Shown here one piece after another: positions 34,443 to 46,320 of a DNA stretch of 64,000 nt. Where the stretch lies: the NCBI RefSeq assembly GCF_001477625.1, contig NZ_CP013692.1, positions 3,782,001 to 3,846,000 on the forward strand, given 5' to 3'. The DNA is from Paucibacter sp. KCTC 42545 (GTDB lineage Bacteria; Pseudomonadota; Gammaproteobacteria; Burkholderiales; Burkholderiaceae_C). The notes under the pieces were generated by a model. It saw only the letters and a list, made by a program, of their open reading frames with translations. It made no database searches and was not told where the DNA came from. Each line of letters opens with the position of its first letter. The stretch's first letter is position 1. The position numbers were made by a program, and so were the translations under genes.

Positions 34443-37154
34443 TCAAGCCTTGCTGGTCTTCTTGGCTGCCACCTTCTTGGCGGCTACCTTTTTAGCAGCG
34501 GGCTTTTTGGCTGGCGCTGCGGACGCGGTGTCGTCGGACTCAGTCGCTGCAGCGGACGCTTTGGCGCTTGATTTGGCTGCCGGTTTGGCCGCCGTCTTGG
34601 CACCCGGCTTGGCCGCACGCGGCTCAAACTCGAACATCACCTTGCCCTCCTTCTTGTCAAAGGCCAGGAAGGCCTTGAACTTGCGGCGGGTCTTGTTGGA
34701 GACGAAGTTCTCCAGCAAATCGGTCTTGCCGGTGCTCAGCAGCTTTTGCATCTGGCCCAACTCAATCGGCTGCTGCAGGATGATCTTGCCGCTCTTGAAA
34801 TCGCAGCTGCTGCCCGCGCCCACGGCGTTCTGGCAGACATAGTTGCTGCCATGCTCGAACACGCCGCCGCCGCATTTGGGGCAGTGGCCCAAGCTGGTCT
34901 GGGCGCTGAAGTCCACCGGCTCGCCATCGGCCTCGGCCTTCTTGGCGTCCTCACCGAAGTCGAATTCCAGCTTCCAGTTCTGCAGCTCATCGTCGAACAC
35001 CAGCGCCAGCTCGGCCGTGAAGGGCCAACCGGCCTTGGAGCGGAAGCCTTCCAGCGGGCCGATCTTTTTGTCGACCAGGAATTTCTCGACCTCATGCAGC
35101 TCGAAGCTGCGGCTGCCGGGGATTTTGCCGATGGAGAAGCCGCAGCCTTCGGCCGCGCCATCCTTGCCGGTACAGGTGAAGCGGCGGTAGTTTTCCTTGA
35201 CCACGCCGCCGCACTTGGGGCACGGCGCCTTCAGTGTGGCGTAGTCGCCAGGGATGGTGTCGCGGTCGTATTCCTTGGCTTTTTGCACCACGCGCTCGGT
35301 CATGGCCGCGATCTCGGCCATGAAGGTGTCGCGATTCAGGCGGCCCTTTTCCATTTCGGAGAGCTTGAACTCCCATTCGCCGGTGAGCTGCGGGTTGGTC
35401 AGGTTGTCCACCTGCAGGCCGCGCAGCAGCGTCATCAGCTGGAAGGCCTTGGCGGTGGGGATCAGCTCGCGGCCGTCGCGCACCATGTACTTCTCGGTCA
35501 GCAAACCTTCGATGGTGGCCGCGCGGGTGGCTGGTGTGCCCAGGCCCTTCTCGGTCATGGCGGCGCGCAGCTCTTCGTCTTCGATCAGCTTGCCCGCGCC
35601 TTCCATGGCCGACAGCAGCGTGGCTTCGGTGTAGCGAGCCGGCGGCTTGGTGGCCAGGGACTTCACGTCCACGCCTTCGGTGCGCACCACTTCGCCAGGG
35701 GCCACAGCCACCAGATTGGCGTCGTCTTCCTGCGCTTCCTTGCCGTAGACGGCCAACCAACCCGGCTTGACCAGCACCTTGCCGTTGGTTTGGAAGTTGT
35801 ATTGTTGACCCTCAGCCTTGACGGTGCTGATGCGGGTGGTGACCATGAACTCGGCCGGCGGGAAGAACACCGCCAAGAAGCGCTTGACCACCATGTCGTA
35901 AAGCTTGGCCTCGATGTCGGTCAGGCTCTTGGGGGCCTGCAGCGTCGGGATGATGGCAAAGTGATCCGAGACCTTGCTGTTATCAAACACCTTCTTGGTC
36001 GGCTTGATATAGCCTTCCTTCAAGGCCTTGCGGGCATGCGTGGCCAACTCGCGCAGCGGGCCGGGCATGTCTTCGCCGGCGATCATCTCGGCCGTTTGCT
36101 TGGCCACGTTCAGATAGTCCTCGGGCAGATAGCGCGAGTCGGTACGCGGGTAGGTCAGCACCTTGTGTTTTTCGTACAAGGCCTGCGCCAGGCTCAGCGT
36201 GGTTTTGGCCGAGAAGCCGAAGCGCGAGTTGGCCTCGCGCTGCAAGGTGGTCAGGTCGTACAAGCCGCCACAGCTGCTGTTGCTGGGCTTGCTTTCCTCG
36301 GTGACAGTGGCGGGCTGGTGCAGGCAAGCCTTGGCAATGGCGTCGGCCGTGGCGCGGTCCCACACGCGGTCGGCGCGGCGCTCCAGGTCTTCGTCCTTCT
36401 TCCAGCTGGGGTCAAACCATTTGCCTTCGTACTGGCCGGCTTGGGCGTCGAACTGGCCGCGCACTTCCCAATAGTCACGCGCGACATGCTTGCGGATCTT
36501 TTCTTCACGCTCCACCACGATGGACAGCGTGGGCGTCTGCACCCGGCCGACGGTGGTCAGGAAGAAGCCGCCGTCACGCGAGTTGAAGGCCGTCATGGCC
36601 CGGGTGCCGTTGATACCGACCAGCCAGTCAGCCTCCGAGCGGCAGCGTGCCGCATCGGCCAGGGGCAGCATCTGCGCATCGCTGCGCAGTTTCTCGAAGC
36701 CTTCGCGAATGGCTTGCGGCGTCATCGACTGCAGCCACAGGCGCTCCACCGGCTTGGCAATGGCCGTCTTGGCGGTGCCGGCGTATTGCACGATCAGGCG
36801 GAAGATCAACTCACCCTCGCGGCCCGCGTCACAGGCGTTGATCAGATGGGTCACATCCTTGCGGCGGATCAGCTTGACCAGGGCGTTCAGGCGGCCCTTG
36901 ACCTTGTCGATCGGGTTGAGGTCAAAGTGCGGCGGGATCACCGGCAGATTGGCAAAGCTCCACTTGCCGCGCTTGACGTCGAACTCCTCCGGCGCCTTGA
37001 TCTCCACCAAGTGGCCGACGGCCGAGCTGACCACGTATTGCTCGCTCTCGAAGTACTCGTCATGTTTGTCGAACTTGCCCGCGCTGGGCGTGAGCGCCCG
37101 CACGATGTCCTGCGCCACGGAGGGCTTCTCGGCAATGATCAGTGTTTTGCTCAT
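34443..37154 (-). CDS. topB: DNA topoisomerase III with Lys/Ala-rich C-terminal tail
   Basis: 903 aa type IA topoisomerase that relaxes and decatenates DNA. Toprim domain: TLIIAEKPSVAQDIVRAL and NACDAGREGELIFRLI. Catalytic Tyr about residue 335 in VLTYPRTDSRYLPEDY. Zinc-binding regions near the C-terminus: CPKCGGVVKENYRRFTC and CPKCGGGVFEHGSNYVC. The last ~50 residues are basic and low complexity, ending in AKKVAAKKVAAKKTSKA, like a histone H1 tail. E. coli TopB is about 650 aa; this long form recurs in Burkholderiales. Divergent from a SET-domain gene. Confidence 0.94.
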   Translation of the reverse strand: MSKTLIIAEKPSVAQDIVRALTPSAGKFDKHDEYFESEQYVVSSAVGHLVEIKAPEEFDVKRGKWSFANLPVIPPHFDLNPIDKVKGRLNALVKLIRRKDVTHLINACDAGREGELIFRLIVQYAGTAKTAIAKPVERLWLQSMTPQAIREGFEKLRSDAQMLPLADAARCRSEADWLVGINGTRAMTAFNSRDGGFFLTTVGRVQTPTLSIVVEREEKIRKHVARDYWEVRGQFDAQAGQYEGKWFDPSWKKDEDLERRADRVWDRATADAIAKACLHQPATVTEESKPSNSSCGGLYDLTTLQREANSRFGFSAKTTLSLAQALYEKHKVLTYPRTDSRYLPEDYLNVAKQTAEMIAGEDMPGPLRELATHARKALKEGYIKPTKKVFDNSKVSDHFAIIPTLQAPKSLTDIEAKLYDMVVKRFLAVFFPPAEFMVTTRISTVKAEGQQYNFQTNGKVLVKPGWLAVYGKEAQEDDANLVAVAPGEVVRTEGVDVKSLATKPPARYTEATLLSAMEGAGKLIEDEELRAAMTEKGLGTPATRAATIEGLLTEKYMVRDGRELIPTAKAFQLMTLLRGLQVDNLTNPQLTGEWEFKLSEMEKGRLNRDTFMAEIAAMTERVVQKAKEYDRDTIPGDYATLKAPCPKCGGVVKENYRRFTCTGKDGAAEGCGFSIGKIPGSRSFELHEVEKFLVDKKIGPLEGFRSKAGWPFTAELALVFDDELQNWKLEFDFGEDAKKAEADGEPVDFSAQTSLGHCPKCGGGVFEHGSNYVCQNAVGAGSSCDFKSGKIILQQPIELGQMQKLLSTGKTDLLENFVSNKTRRKFKAFLAFDKKEGKVMFEFEPRAAKPGAKTAAKPAAKSSAKASAAATESDDTASAAPAKKPAAKKVAAKKVAAKKTSKA

Positions 37155-37235
37155 GGTTTCGCTAATGATGTTTTCTTGTTCAGCTCAGGTGCATCACGGT
37201 CCGCTCTGCCTACAATCCGGCCTCGCGCATGCGCC

Positions 37236-37262
37236 TACGCATGTGTACGCGCACGCGCACAC
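37236..37262. other. Alternating purine-pyrimidine tract (Z-DNA-prone)
   Basis: 27 bases of unbroken alternation rich in CG and CA steps (TACGCATGTGTACGCGCACG and on), preceded by another 11-base alternating run at 37224-37234. It lies between divergent topB and the SET gene, 28 bases before the SET ATG. Confidence 0.7.
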
Positions 37263-37290
37263 CCATGAATTCACTGTAACCACAAACTCG

Positions 37291-37806
37291 ATGACGCAAG
37301 CCGCTCGTAAAAAGTCCCCGTTCGCCGCCAAGCAGGTTCCGGTCAAAGCCGCCGCCGCCAAGGGCCGCCGTATTGTGGTGCGCAGTTCGGGTGTGCATGG
37401 ACGCGGAGTCTATGTCGTCGCACCCATCGCGGCGGGCGACACCATCATCGAGTACACCGGTGAGCGCATCAGCTGGGACGAGGCCATGGACCGCCACCCC
37501 CACGACCCCAGCCAGCCCAACCACACCTTCTACTTCCACATCGAGGACGGCCGCGTCATCGATGCGCTAGTCGGCGGCAATAGCTCGCGCTGGATCAACC
37601 ACAGCTGCGAACCCAATTGCGAAACCGACGAAGTGGACGGCCGCGTCTTCATCAAGGCCCTGGTGGACCTAAGCCCCGGCGAAGAGCTGTTCTACGACTA
37701 CGGCCTCACCATTGACGAGCGCTACACGCCTAAGCTGAAAAAAGAATTCGCCTGCTACTGCGGCAGCCCGCATTGCCGTGGCACCATGCTGGCGCCAAAA
37801 CGCTAG
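37291..37806 (+). CDS. SET-domain protein-lysine methyltransferase
   Basis: 171 aa. A basic Lys/Ala-rich N-terminus (ARKKSPFAAKQVPVKAAAA) precedes a complete SET domain: SSGVHGRGVYVVAPIAAGD, the knot motif RWINHSCEPNC, and GEELFYDYG with the catalytic Tyr. A post-SET zinc motif CYCGSPHCRG closes the protein. These are the SAM-binding and Lys-channel motifs of eukaryotic-type SET enzymes. I use the ATG at 37291; the much longer open frame (to 36490) is antisense to topB. Its substrate is unknown. birA begins 17 bases downstream. Confidence 0.9.
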   Translation: MTQAARKKSPFAAKQVPVKAAAAKGRRIVVRSSGVHGRGVYVVAPIAAGDTIIEYTGERISWDEAMDRHPHDPSQPNHTFYFHIEDGRVIDALVGGNSSRWINHSCEPNCETDEVDGRVFIKALVDLSPGEELFYDYGLTIDERYTPKLKKEFACYCGSPHCRGTMLAPKR

Positions 37807-37823
37807 CGCAAGCGCCACCCACC

Positions 37824-38708
37824 ATGCCCGGTACAGAAGCCCCCCATTACCAAGACTGGCACGCCGAAGCCTTGTGGCTGGCAATGACCCCGCTGCTGCC
37901 CGACATCAGCATCGAGGTGCTGGCCCGCACCGAATCCACCAACACCACCCTGCTGGAACGCGTGCGCAGCGATCCGCACAGCGGCACGCCCCTGCCCTAC
38001 GGCCGGCGCTCCCACGATATGCAGCCCTGCTTGCTGGTGGCGGAACAACAAACGCATGGCCGCGGCCGCCTCGGTCGGGCTTGGTTGTCGGGCATCGAGG
38101 GCAGCTCGCTGACTTTTTCGCTGGGCTTGCCGATGGCGGTGAAAGACTGGTCGGGCCTGTCGCTGGCGGTCGGCGCCGCCATTGCCGATGCACTGGAACC
38201 CGACTTGGCGCCGGGCCAAAGCCCGCAGCTGATGCTGAAGTGGCCCAACGACATCTGGCTGGACGGGCGCAAGCTCGGCGGTATCCTGATTGAAACCGTG
38301 CCCGCCGGCGCGCAGCGCATGGTCATCATCGGCGTGGGCCTGAACATCAAGCCGGTCAGCGCCGACTTTGAAGCCTCGCCCAGCCAGTATCAAACCGGCT
38401 TTGCCACGCTGTCCGAGCTGCACCCGGGACTGAGCGCCCCGGCAGCGCTGGCCCTGATTGCCCCCGCCATGGCCCGCGCCCTGCTGGACTTCCAGGCCCA
38501 AGGCTTCGCCGCTGGCCAGGCGGCTTACGCACGACGAGACCTGACCCTGGGCCGACAGGTCAGCGCCGGCCCTTTGCAAGGCATTTCACGCGGCATCAGC
38601 GCCAGCGGCGAGCTGATGCTGGAAACCGCCGATCAAGGCCTGCAAGCCGTCACCGGCGGCGAGGTCAGCCTGCGCTTCTTTGATGACGACACGGGCGGAG
38701 CCAACTGA
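37824..38708 (+). CDS. birA: Biotin--[acetyl-CoA-carboxylase] ligase
   Basis: 294 aa cytoplasmic enzyme that activates biotin to biotinyl-AMP and transfers it to the carboxylase carrier protein. Signatures are RTESTNTTLLERV, the adenylate loop THGRGRLGRAWLS, LKWPNDIWLDGRKLGGILIE and VIIGVGLNIK. The N-terminal helix-turn-helix of E. coli BirA is missing, so it is the monofunctional type that cannot repress bio genes. I start at the ATG at 37824 (MPGTEAPHY). The next gene starts 2 bases after the stop. Confidence 0.93.
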   Translation: MPGTEAPHYQDWHAEALWLAMTPLLPDISIEVLARTESTNTTLLERVRSDPHSGTPLPYGRRSHDMQPCLLVAEQQTHGRGRLGRAWLSGIEGSSLTFSLGLPMAVKDWSGLSLAVGAAIADALEPDLAPGQSPQLMLKWPNDIWLDGRKLGGILIETVPAGAQRMVIIGVGLNIKPVSADFEASPSQYQTGFATLSELHPGLSAPAALALIAPAMARALLDFQAQGFAAGQAAYARRDLTLGRQVSAGPLQGISRGISASGELMLETADQGLQAVTGGEVSLRFFDDDTGGAN

Positions 38709-38710
38709 CC

Positions 38711-39526
38711 ATGTTCTTGCGTGCCCTGCTGGTCTTTCTGCTACTGATCAACATCTTGTTTTTCGCCTGGACGCGCGGCTGGCTCGATGAAGCCGCCGGC
38801 ATCAAGGCCCGTGGGGACAGCGAACCCGAACGCGCCGCCCGTCAGCTCAAGCCCGAGCTGGTGCAGGTCTTCAGCCCGCAAAGCCTGGCCGCAGCCCAGG
38901 CCCAGCAAGCGCCGAGCTGCCTGGAACTCGGCCCGCTGCAAGGCGACGCGGCCCTGCAGGCCGTGCAAAGCGTGCTGGCCCGTGCAGGCATCACGCCCAC
39001 CGACTTCCAGCCCCAGCACAGCGAGCAGCCCGGCGTGTGGGCCGTGGCCAGCATCAAGCTGCCCAGCAAGGACTTCCAGGAACGCAAGGAAGACACCTAC
39101 CGCAAGATGAAGATCGACTTTGAGTATCTGCAAGGCATGCCGGCCGAGATGCCCAGCATGATTCTCAGCCGCCACGCCAGCGAGAAAGCCGCCGCCGCTC
39201 AAGTGGCTGCGCTGGACCGCCGCGCGCTCAAGGGCCTGCGCGTGCTGCAACTGCAAGCTCCCGTCAATCTGCACACCCTGCAAGTGCCACAAGCCAGCCC
39301 CGCTTTGCGCGCCAAGCTGACCGAGCTAAGCCGCGACCCGGCACTGGCCCCCGGCTTCAAGCCTTGTCTGGCCCTGCCCAATGTGGGCGCCGCGGCAGCA
39401 TCTTCGGCTCCCGCTCCGTCTGCAGCCGCATCTGCGGCCTCGGCAGCTGCTAGCGGCGCTGCAATTGCATCGGCACCCGCCACCAAGCCGGCAGCCTTGC
39501 CGGGCGCCAGCAGCGCCAGCCGCTGA
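38711..39526 (+). CDS. Membrane-anchored protein of unknown function
   Basis: 271 aa. One N-terminal membrane helix (FLRALLVFLLLINILFFAWT) anchors a periplasmic domain. That domain has CLELGPLQGDAALQAVQSVL and an Arg/Ser strand pattern (MILSRHASEKAAAAQVAAL, LKGLRVLQL) that resembles a SPOR-like fold. The last 60 residues are Ala/Ser/Pro low complexity. It is co-transcribed with birA. Many relatives carry a pantothenate kinase gene after birA; none is seen here. SPOR assignment is tentative. Confidence 0.7.
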   Translation: MFLRALLVFLLLINILFFAWTRGWLDEAAGIKARGDSEPERAARQLKPELVQVFSPQSLAAAQAQQAPSCLELGPLQGDAALQAVQSVLARAGITPTDFQPQHSEQPGVWAVASIKLPSKDFQERKEDTYRKMKIDFEYLQGMPAEMPSMILSRHASEKAAAAQVAALDRRALKGLRVLQLQAPVNLHTLQVPQASPALRAKLTELSRDPALAPGFKPCLALPNVGAAAASSAPAPSAAASAASAAASGAAIASAPATKPAALPGASSASR

Positions 39527-39565
39527 GGCACGCAGGCGCGTCAGCGCCTACGTTGAAGTTCTCGC

Positions 39566-41680
39566 TCAAGCCTGAGCGCGGCGTCGCAACACCCAGCTGG
39601 CCAAGCCCAACAGAGCAACCCACCAGCCACCGGCGGCACCGCCGCCGCCGCCACCCGAGGACGTGGGTGTCGATACAGGCGCAGGCGTAGGCGCTGGGGC
39701 GGGCGCGGCAGCCACCGTGACGGTGCTGGTGTTGCTGTAGTTCAGGCCTTGATCATCGGTGAGCGTCAGCTTGACGGTGAAGCTGCCCGCAGCGCTGGGT
39801 GTCAGCGCGGCCGTCATGCTGTTGGCACCCGAGTCAAAGGCAGCGACGATGCCGCCGCCGTTGACGATGCTCCAGCTCGAACTGGCAATCGTGCGCCCAG
39901 CAGCCAGCCCGGCGCTGCTACCGGTCAAGGTCACTGCCTGTGTTGCAGTAGGGCTGGCCGGGGCGCTGCTGATCTGCACCGTCACCGCATTGGCGGCTTG
40001 CGCCGCTGCCACTGCCGCGCCAGCGTCCAGCATGCCGGCGCCGCAGGTGCTGGTAGTGCAGTAGCACTCGTCCTGCGCCACAGTGGTCGGTGCGGTGCAT
40101 TGCGGAATGCCGGCCGTGCCGCCCTTGGTGGCGAAGGGTCGCGCCGTGCTTTTCAGCAGCGCCGTGACCTCGGCAGCCGACAAGCTGGGCCGCGCCGACA
40201 GCATCAATGCCACCGTGCCCGCCACGATGGGCGCAGAAAAGCTGGTGCCTACGGAGGCGCTGTTATTGGTGTAGCTGCCATCATTGGCCACCGGGCTGGT
40301 GCTGCCGCTATTGGTGGTGCTCAGCATCGGAAACAAGCAGGGCTGCCCCGCGCCGACATTGATGCAATTGCCGCCAGGCGCCGCAATCTTCACCTCCGGG
40401 CCGATGCTGGAAAAGCCCACCTTGCTGCCCACATGGCGCAGGGCGGCCACCGCGATCACGCCGGGGCAGTTGCCGGGGATGCCAACGGCCTGGCCCTCGC
40501 TATTGCCGGCCGCCGCCACGATGGTGGCACCCGCGGCCGTGACCTGGCTGATGGTGTCGCGGTACAGCGTGCCCGTGCCGCCGGTACAAGAGGCCGTGCC
40601 GCCCAAGCTCATATTCAAGACCTTGGCCGGGCTAGGGTTGGTCGGCAGGCCGGCCACGGCGATGCCGGCGGCCCATTTCATGCCGGCCATGATGTCGGAG
40701 TCGTAACCGCCGCATTTGCCCAGCACGCGGATGGGCAGGAGCTTGATGCCCCAGCCCACGCCGGCAATGCCTTGGGCGTTATTGCTGGCCGCGCCGATCA
40801 GGCCGGCCGTGCGGGTGCCGTGCCAGGAGCTGTTGGTGATGTCGGTGCTGTCGCAACCCGTGCCCAGGGTGCCCGCGGTGATGTCGGCCTGGCTGACCCA
40901 GTCGCCGGGGTCCGAAGGGTCGTCATCATTGCGATTGCCGTCATTGGCCGTGCCCACCGCGCTGGCATTGCTGTAGCCAATCATGTCGTAGCCCACCTTG
41001 CCGGTGGAAAACGCGTTGCTGGCCACGAACTGGCCGCTCAGATCCGGGTGGTCAAAGCGCACACCGGTGTCGAGCACCGCCACGACAACGGCTGGGTTGC
41101 CGGTCGTGATGTCCCAAGCTGCCGGGGCATTGACGCTGGACACCACCTCGCCCGCCGGCGCCTTCAAATACCACTGGCCATTGGCCGAGCCATTGCCACT
41201 GCTGGGCGCGATGCCGCCATTGCCGGCGTACAGGGCGTCGCTGGGGGTGACCGAGGTATGGCGGCGGCGCTGATCCACCACGGCCAGTTCCACCTCGCTG
41301 TCGGCGGCCAGGCTGCCCGCCAAATCGGCGGAACTCATGCCGCTGGCGGTGATGACGTGGGTGCGCTCATCCAGGCTCAGATGGGCCCGCAGGCCTTGTG
41401 CATTGCGGCTGTTGAGCCCCGTGCGCAGGCCCAGAGCGGTGGCGCGGGTCTGCGCCACATCGCGGGCGCTGGCGGCGTCCATGCGGGCCGACATGATCTT
41501 GGCACGCACACTGGCCGCCTGCGGCTTGAAACGCACGATGACGCGGGCTTGCGCGTCGGCCGAGACGGCCAGGGCCGCGGACTGCACCGGTCGCTGCGGC
41601 AAGGCCAGAGCCAGGGCGGCGCCCAGCAGGCTCAGGCCGAAAAGGCGAAAAAAGGCCGTCGAGTTTTTGGGGGTCTGCAT
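39566..41680 (-). CDS. S8 subtilisin-like serine protease with GlyGly-CTERM-like tail
   Basis: 704 aa secreted protease. Order: signal peptide (LFGLSLLGAALALALPQRPVQS), inhibitor-like propeptide (ARVIVRFKPQ...), then the S8 domain. The catalytic Asp is in VVVAVLDTGVRFDHPDL, the His in SSWHGTRTAGLIG and the Ser in VGTSFSAPIVAGTVAL. A PKD-like beta domain (AGSFTVKLTLTDDQGLNYS) and a Pro/Ala linker follow. The end is GGGGGGAAGGWWVALLGLA followed by a helix and RRR, the tripartite Gly-helix-Arg tail typical of GlyGly-CTERM proteins that are processed by rhombosortase. AGAGG lies 9 bases before the ATG. Confidence 0.92.
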   Translation of the reverse strand: MQTPKNSTAFFRLFGLSLLGAALALALPQRPVQSAALAVSADAQARVIVRFKPQAASVRAKIMSARMDAASARDVAQTRATALGLRTGLNSRNAQGLRAHLSLDERTHVITASGMSSADLAGSLAADSEVELAVVDQRRRHTSVTPSDALYAGNGGIAPSSGNGSANGQWYLKAPAGEVVSSVNAPAAWDITTGNPAVVVAVLDTGVRFDHPDLSGQFVASNAFSTGKVGYDMIGYSNASAVGTANDGNRNDDDPSDPGDWVSQADITAGTLGTGCDSTDITNSSWHGTRTAGLIGAASNNAQGIAGVGWGIKLLPIRVLGKCGGYDSDIMAGMKWAAGIAVAGLPTNPSPAKVLNMSLGGTASCTGGTGTLYRDTISQVTAAGATIVAAAGNSEGQAVGIPGNCPGVIAVAALRHVGSKVGFSSIGPEVKIAAPGGNCINVGAGQPCLFPMLSTTNSGSTSPVANDGSYTNNSASVGTSFSAPIVAGTVALMLSARPSLSAAEVTALLKSTARPFATKGGTAGIPQCTAPTTVAQDECYCTTSTCGAGMLDAGAAVAAAQAANAVTVQISSAPASPTATQAVTLTGSSAGLAAGRTIASSSWSIVNGGGIVAAFDSGANSMTAALTPSAAGSFTVKLTLTDDQGLNYSNTSTVTVAAAPAPAPTPAPVSTPTSSGGGGGGAAGGWWVALLGLASWVLRRRAQA

Positions 41681-41801
41681 GGTGCTGGCCTCTTAGGTGC
41701 GGGCGTAGGGAGGGGAATGCCGCCTCAGAGTTTAGGCGCCGCTCCCTGCACCGTCTGTGAAGAAAAGCGAAGCAAGCCCAATCTTTCAATTGGATACAGA
41801 C

Positions 41802-41830
41802 GAAAAAAAGCCCCGCCAAAAGACGGGGCT
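41802..41830 (-). terminator. Rho-independent terminator after gap
   Basis: On the minus strand AGCCCCG / CGGGGCT stem followed by seven Ts, about 60 bases past the gap stop. Confidence 0.88.
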
Positions 41831-41888
41831 CGGTGCCATGCGAGTTTGGCGCGGAAAACTCACCGGCCAAGCATCTGCGGAGGTTTGA

Positions 41889-44010
<2,122 letters not shown>

Positions 44011-44144
44011 CGTCAATCCCTCCCTGCTTGTTTGAATTTGGGCTGCCATGGCGCGCACAGCCTCTTGATTTCGGCCGCAAGTATCACTGGCCGGCAGGCT
44101 AGGAAAATTGTTGATATGACCCGCTTCAAGATGAAACAGACATG

Positions 44145-44177
44145 AAAAAAGGGCAAGGCTCGTCAAAAGCCTTGCCC
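44145..44177 (-). terminator. Rho-independent terminator after tkt
   Basis: Perfect 10-bp stem GGGCAAGGCT / AGCCTTGCCC with a 7-base loop and six Ts on the minus strand. Confidence 0.88.
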
Positions 44178-44237
44178 CTCTCGGGATCCTTCTTGGCAGC
44201 CGCCTTAAGCGGCTACCGCTGGATTCACATACTCAGC

Positions 44238-44261
44238 CACAAACGCCTTCCGGCGTTTGTG
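44238..44261 (-). other. Second hairpin just after tkt stop
   Basis: CACAAACGCC / GGCGTTTGTG, perfect 10-bp stem with a TTCC-type tetraloop (GGAA read on the minus strand), 8 bases past the stop. It lacks a T-run, so it is more likely an mRNA 3'-end protector than a terminator. Confidence 0.6.
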
Positions 44262-44268
44262 CGCAGAC

Positions 44269-46320
44269 TCAGCGCTTGCCGCCCTTGAGCTTGGCGACGC
44301 CCAGCGCGACCTTGACGGTGTCGACCACGTTTTCGGTGGTGAAGCCGAAGTGCTTGAACAGCACCGGTGCGGGTGCCGACTCGCCGTAGCTGTCGATGCC
44401 GACCACGGCGGCGCAGCCGTACTTCCACCAGCCGTCCGTCACGCCCATTTCAACGGCGACGCGCGGCAGACCGGCCGGCAGCACGCTTTGCTTGTACTTG
44501 GCGTCTTGGCGATCGAACACGCTGGTGCAAGGCATGGAGACCACGCGCACCGGGATGCCTTGCGCAGCCAGGCTGGCTTGGGCGTGCAGGGCCAGCTGCA
44601 CTTCGGAGCCGGTGGCGATGATGACGCCGCGGGCCTTCTTCTTCAGGCCAGCGTCAGCCGGCTCGCTCAGCACATAGCCGCCCTTGCTGATGTCTTCCAC
44701 GGCCGTCTTGGGCGCGTAAGGCAGGTTTTGGCGGCTCAGGGCCAGCACGCTGGGGCGGGTGGCGCTGGCGATGGCCATGGTCCAGGCCACAGCGGTTTCA
44801 GTCGTGTCAGCGGGGCGCCACACGTCCAGGCCAGGGATCAGGCGCAGCGAAGCGACATGTTCGATGGACTGGTGGGTCGGGCCGTCTTCGCCCAGGCCGA
44901 TGGAGTCGTGCGTGAACACATGGATGACGCGCTGCTTCATCAGCGCGGCCATGCGGATGGCGTTGCGGCTGTAGTCGCTGAAGGTCAGGAAGGTGCCACC
45001 GTAGGGGATGTAGCCACCGTGCAGGGCCACGCCGTTCATGATGGCGGCCATGCCGAACTCACGCACGCCGTAGTTGATGTGGCGGCCGCCGTTGGACGAA
45101 CCGTCGGCTTCCACGCGGAAGGCCGGGGTCGACTTGGTGTTGGTCAGGTTGGAGCCGGTCAGGTCGGCCGAGCCGCCCAGCAGCTCAGGCACTGCGGCGG
45201 TGAAAGCTTCCAGCGCGATCTGGCTGGCCTTGCGGCTGGCCACGGTTTCGCCCTTGGTGTGGGCGGCCACGACGGCGTCCACAGCGGTTTGCGCGAAGTC
45301 GGCAGGCAGCACGCCGGCCATGCGGCGCAGGAACTCGGCGGCCAGCTCGGGGTGAGCGGTGGCGTAGGCTTCAAAACGCTCGTCCCAGGCGGCTTCCTGG
45401 CTGGCGCCGGCGGCCTTGGCGTCCCAGTCGGCATAGACCGCTTGCGGGATCACGAAGGGCTCATGCGCCCAGCCGATGGACTCGCGAGTCAGCTTGATTT
45501 CTTCAGCACCCAGCGGCTCGCCGTGTGCCTTGGCGGTGTTGGCGCGGTTGGGCGAGCCCTTGCCGATATGCGTCTTGGCGATCACCAGGGTCGGCTTGTC
45601 GGTGCTCAGCTTGGCCTTGGCAATGGCGGCGTCAACAGCGTCGACGTCATGTCCGTCCACCGGGCCGACGACGTTCCAGCCATAGGCCTCGAAACGCTGG
45701 GCGGTGTTGTCGGCAAACCATGGGGCGACTTGGCCATCGATGGAGATACCGTTGTCGTCGTAGATGGCGATCAGCTTGTTCAGCTTCCAGGCGCCGGCCA
45801 GCGAAGCGGCTTCGTGGCTGATGCCTTCCATCAGGCAACCGTCACCCAGGAAGACATAGGTGTGGTGATCGACGATCTTGTGCGCGTCGATATTGAATTC
45901 CTTGGCCAGCATCTTCTCGGCCAGGGCCAGACCCACGGCATTGGTGATGCCTTGGCCCAGCGGGCCGGTGGTGGTCTCAACGCCGGGGGTGATGCCCACT
46001 TCGGGGTGGCCCGGAGTCTTGCTGTGCAGCTGGCGGAAGTTCTTCAGCTCACCGATCGGCAGGTCATAGCCCGTCAGATGCAGCAGCGCGTAGATCAGCA
46101 TGGAGCCGTGGCCGTTGGACAGCACAAAGCGGTCGCGGTCGGCCCACTGGGGGTTCGTCGGGTTGTGGCGCAGATGGCGGCTCCACAGGGCCACGGCGAT
46201 ATCGGCCATGCCCATGGGCGCGCCGGGATGGCCGGAATTGGCTTGCTGCACGGCGTCCATGGCCAGTGCGCGGATGGCGTTGGCCATCAGGGTGGTGTTG
46301 CTTGCAGCGGTATTAGCCAT
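44269..46320 (-). CDS. tkt: Transketolase
   Basis: 683 aa thiamine-diphosphate enzyme of the pentose phosphate and Calvin cycles. N-terminal [18 protein letters not shown], diphosphate site [18 protein letters not shown] with [13 protein letters not shown], and pyrimidine-domain [18 protein letters not shown]. The length is that of full bacterial transketolases. It stands alone with its own hairpin and terminator; gap lies two genes downstream on the same strand. Confidence 0.96.
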   Translation of the reverse strand: MANTAASNTTLMANAIRALAMDAVQQANSGHPGAPMGMADIAVALWSRHLRHNPTNPQWADRDRFVLSNGHGSMLIYALLHLTGYDLPIGELKNFRQLHSKTPGHPEVGITPGVETTTGPLGQGITNAVGLALAEKMLAKEFNIDAHKIVDHHTYVFLGDGCLMEGISHEAASLAGAWKLNKLIAIYDDNGISIDGQVAPWFADNTAQRFEAYGWNVVGPVDGHDVDAVDAAIAKAKLSTDKPTLVIAKTHIGKGSPNRANTAKAHGEPLGAEEIKLTRESIGWAHEPFVIPQAVYADWDAKAAGASQEAAWDERFEAYATAHPELAAEFLRRMAGVLPADFAQTAVDAVVAAHTKGETVASRKASQIALEAFTAAVPELLGGSADLTGSNLTNTKSTPAFRVEADGSSNGGRHINYGVREFGMAAIMNGVALHGGYIPYGGTFLTFSDYSRNAIRMAALMKQRVIHVFTHDSIGLGEDGPTHQSIEHVASLRLIPGLDVWRPADTTETAVAWTMAIASATRPSVLALSRQNLPYAPKTAVEDISKGGYVLSEPADAGLKKKARGVIIATGSEVQLALHAQASLAAQGIPVRVVSMPCTSVFDRQDAKYKQSVLPAGLPRVAVEMGVTDGWWKYGCAAVVGIDSYGESAPAPVLFKHFGFTTENVVDTVKVALGVAKLKGGKR

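Noticed and set aside
34746..37268. An 840-codon plus-strand open frame
   Set aside because: Antisense to topB; no protein family features.
36490..37290. N-terminal extension of the SET protein
   Set aside because: Lies antisense to topB and lacks SET-related sequence; the ATG at 37291 starts the recognisable protein.
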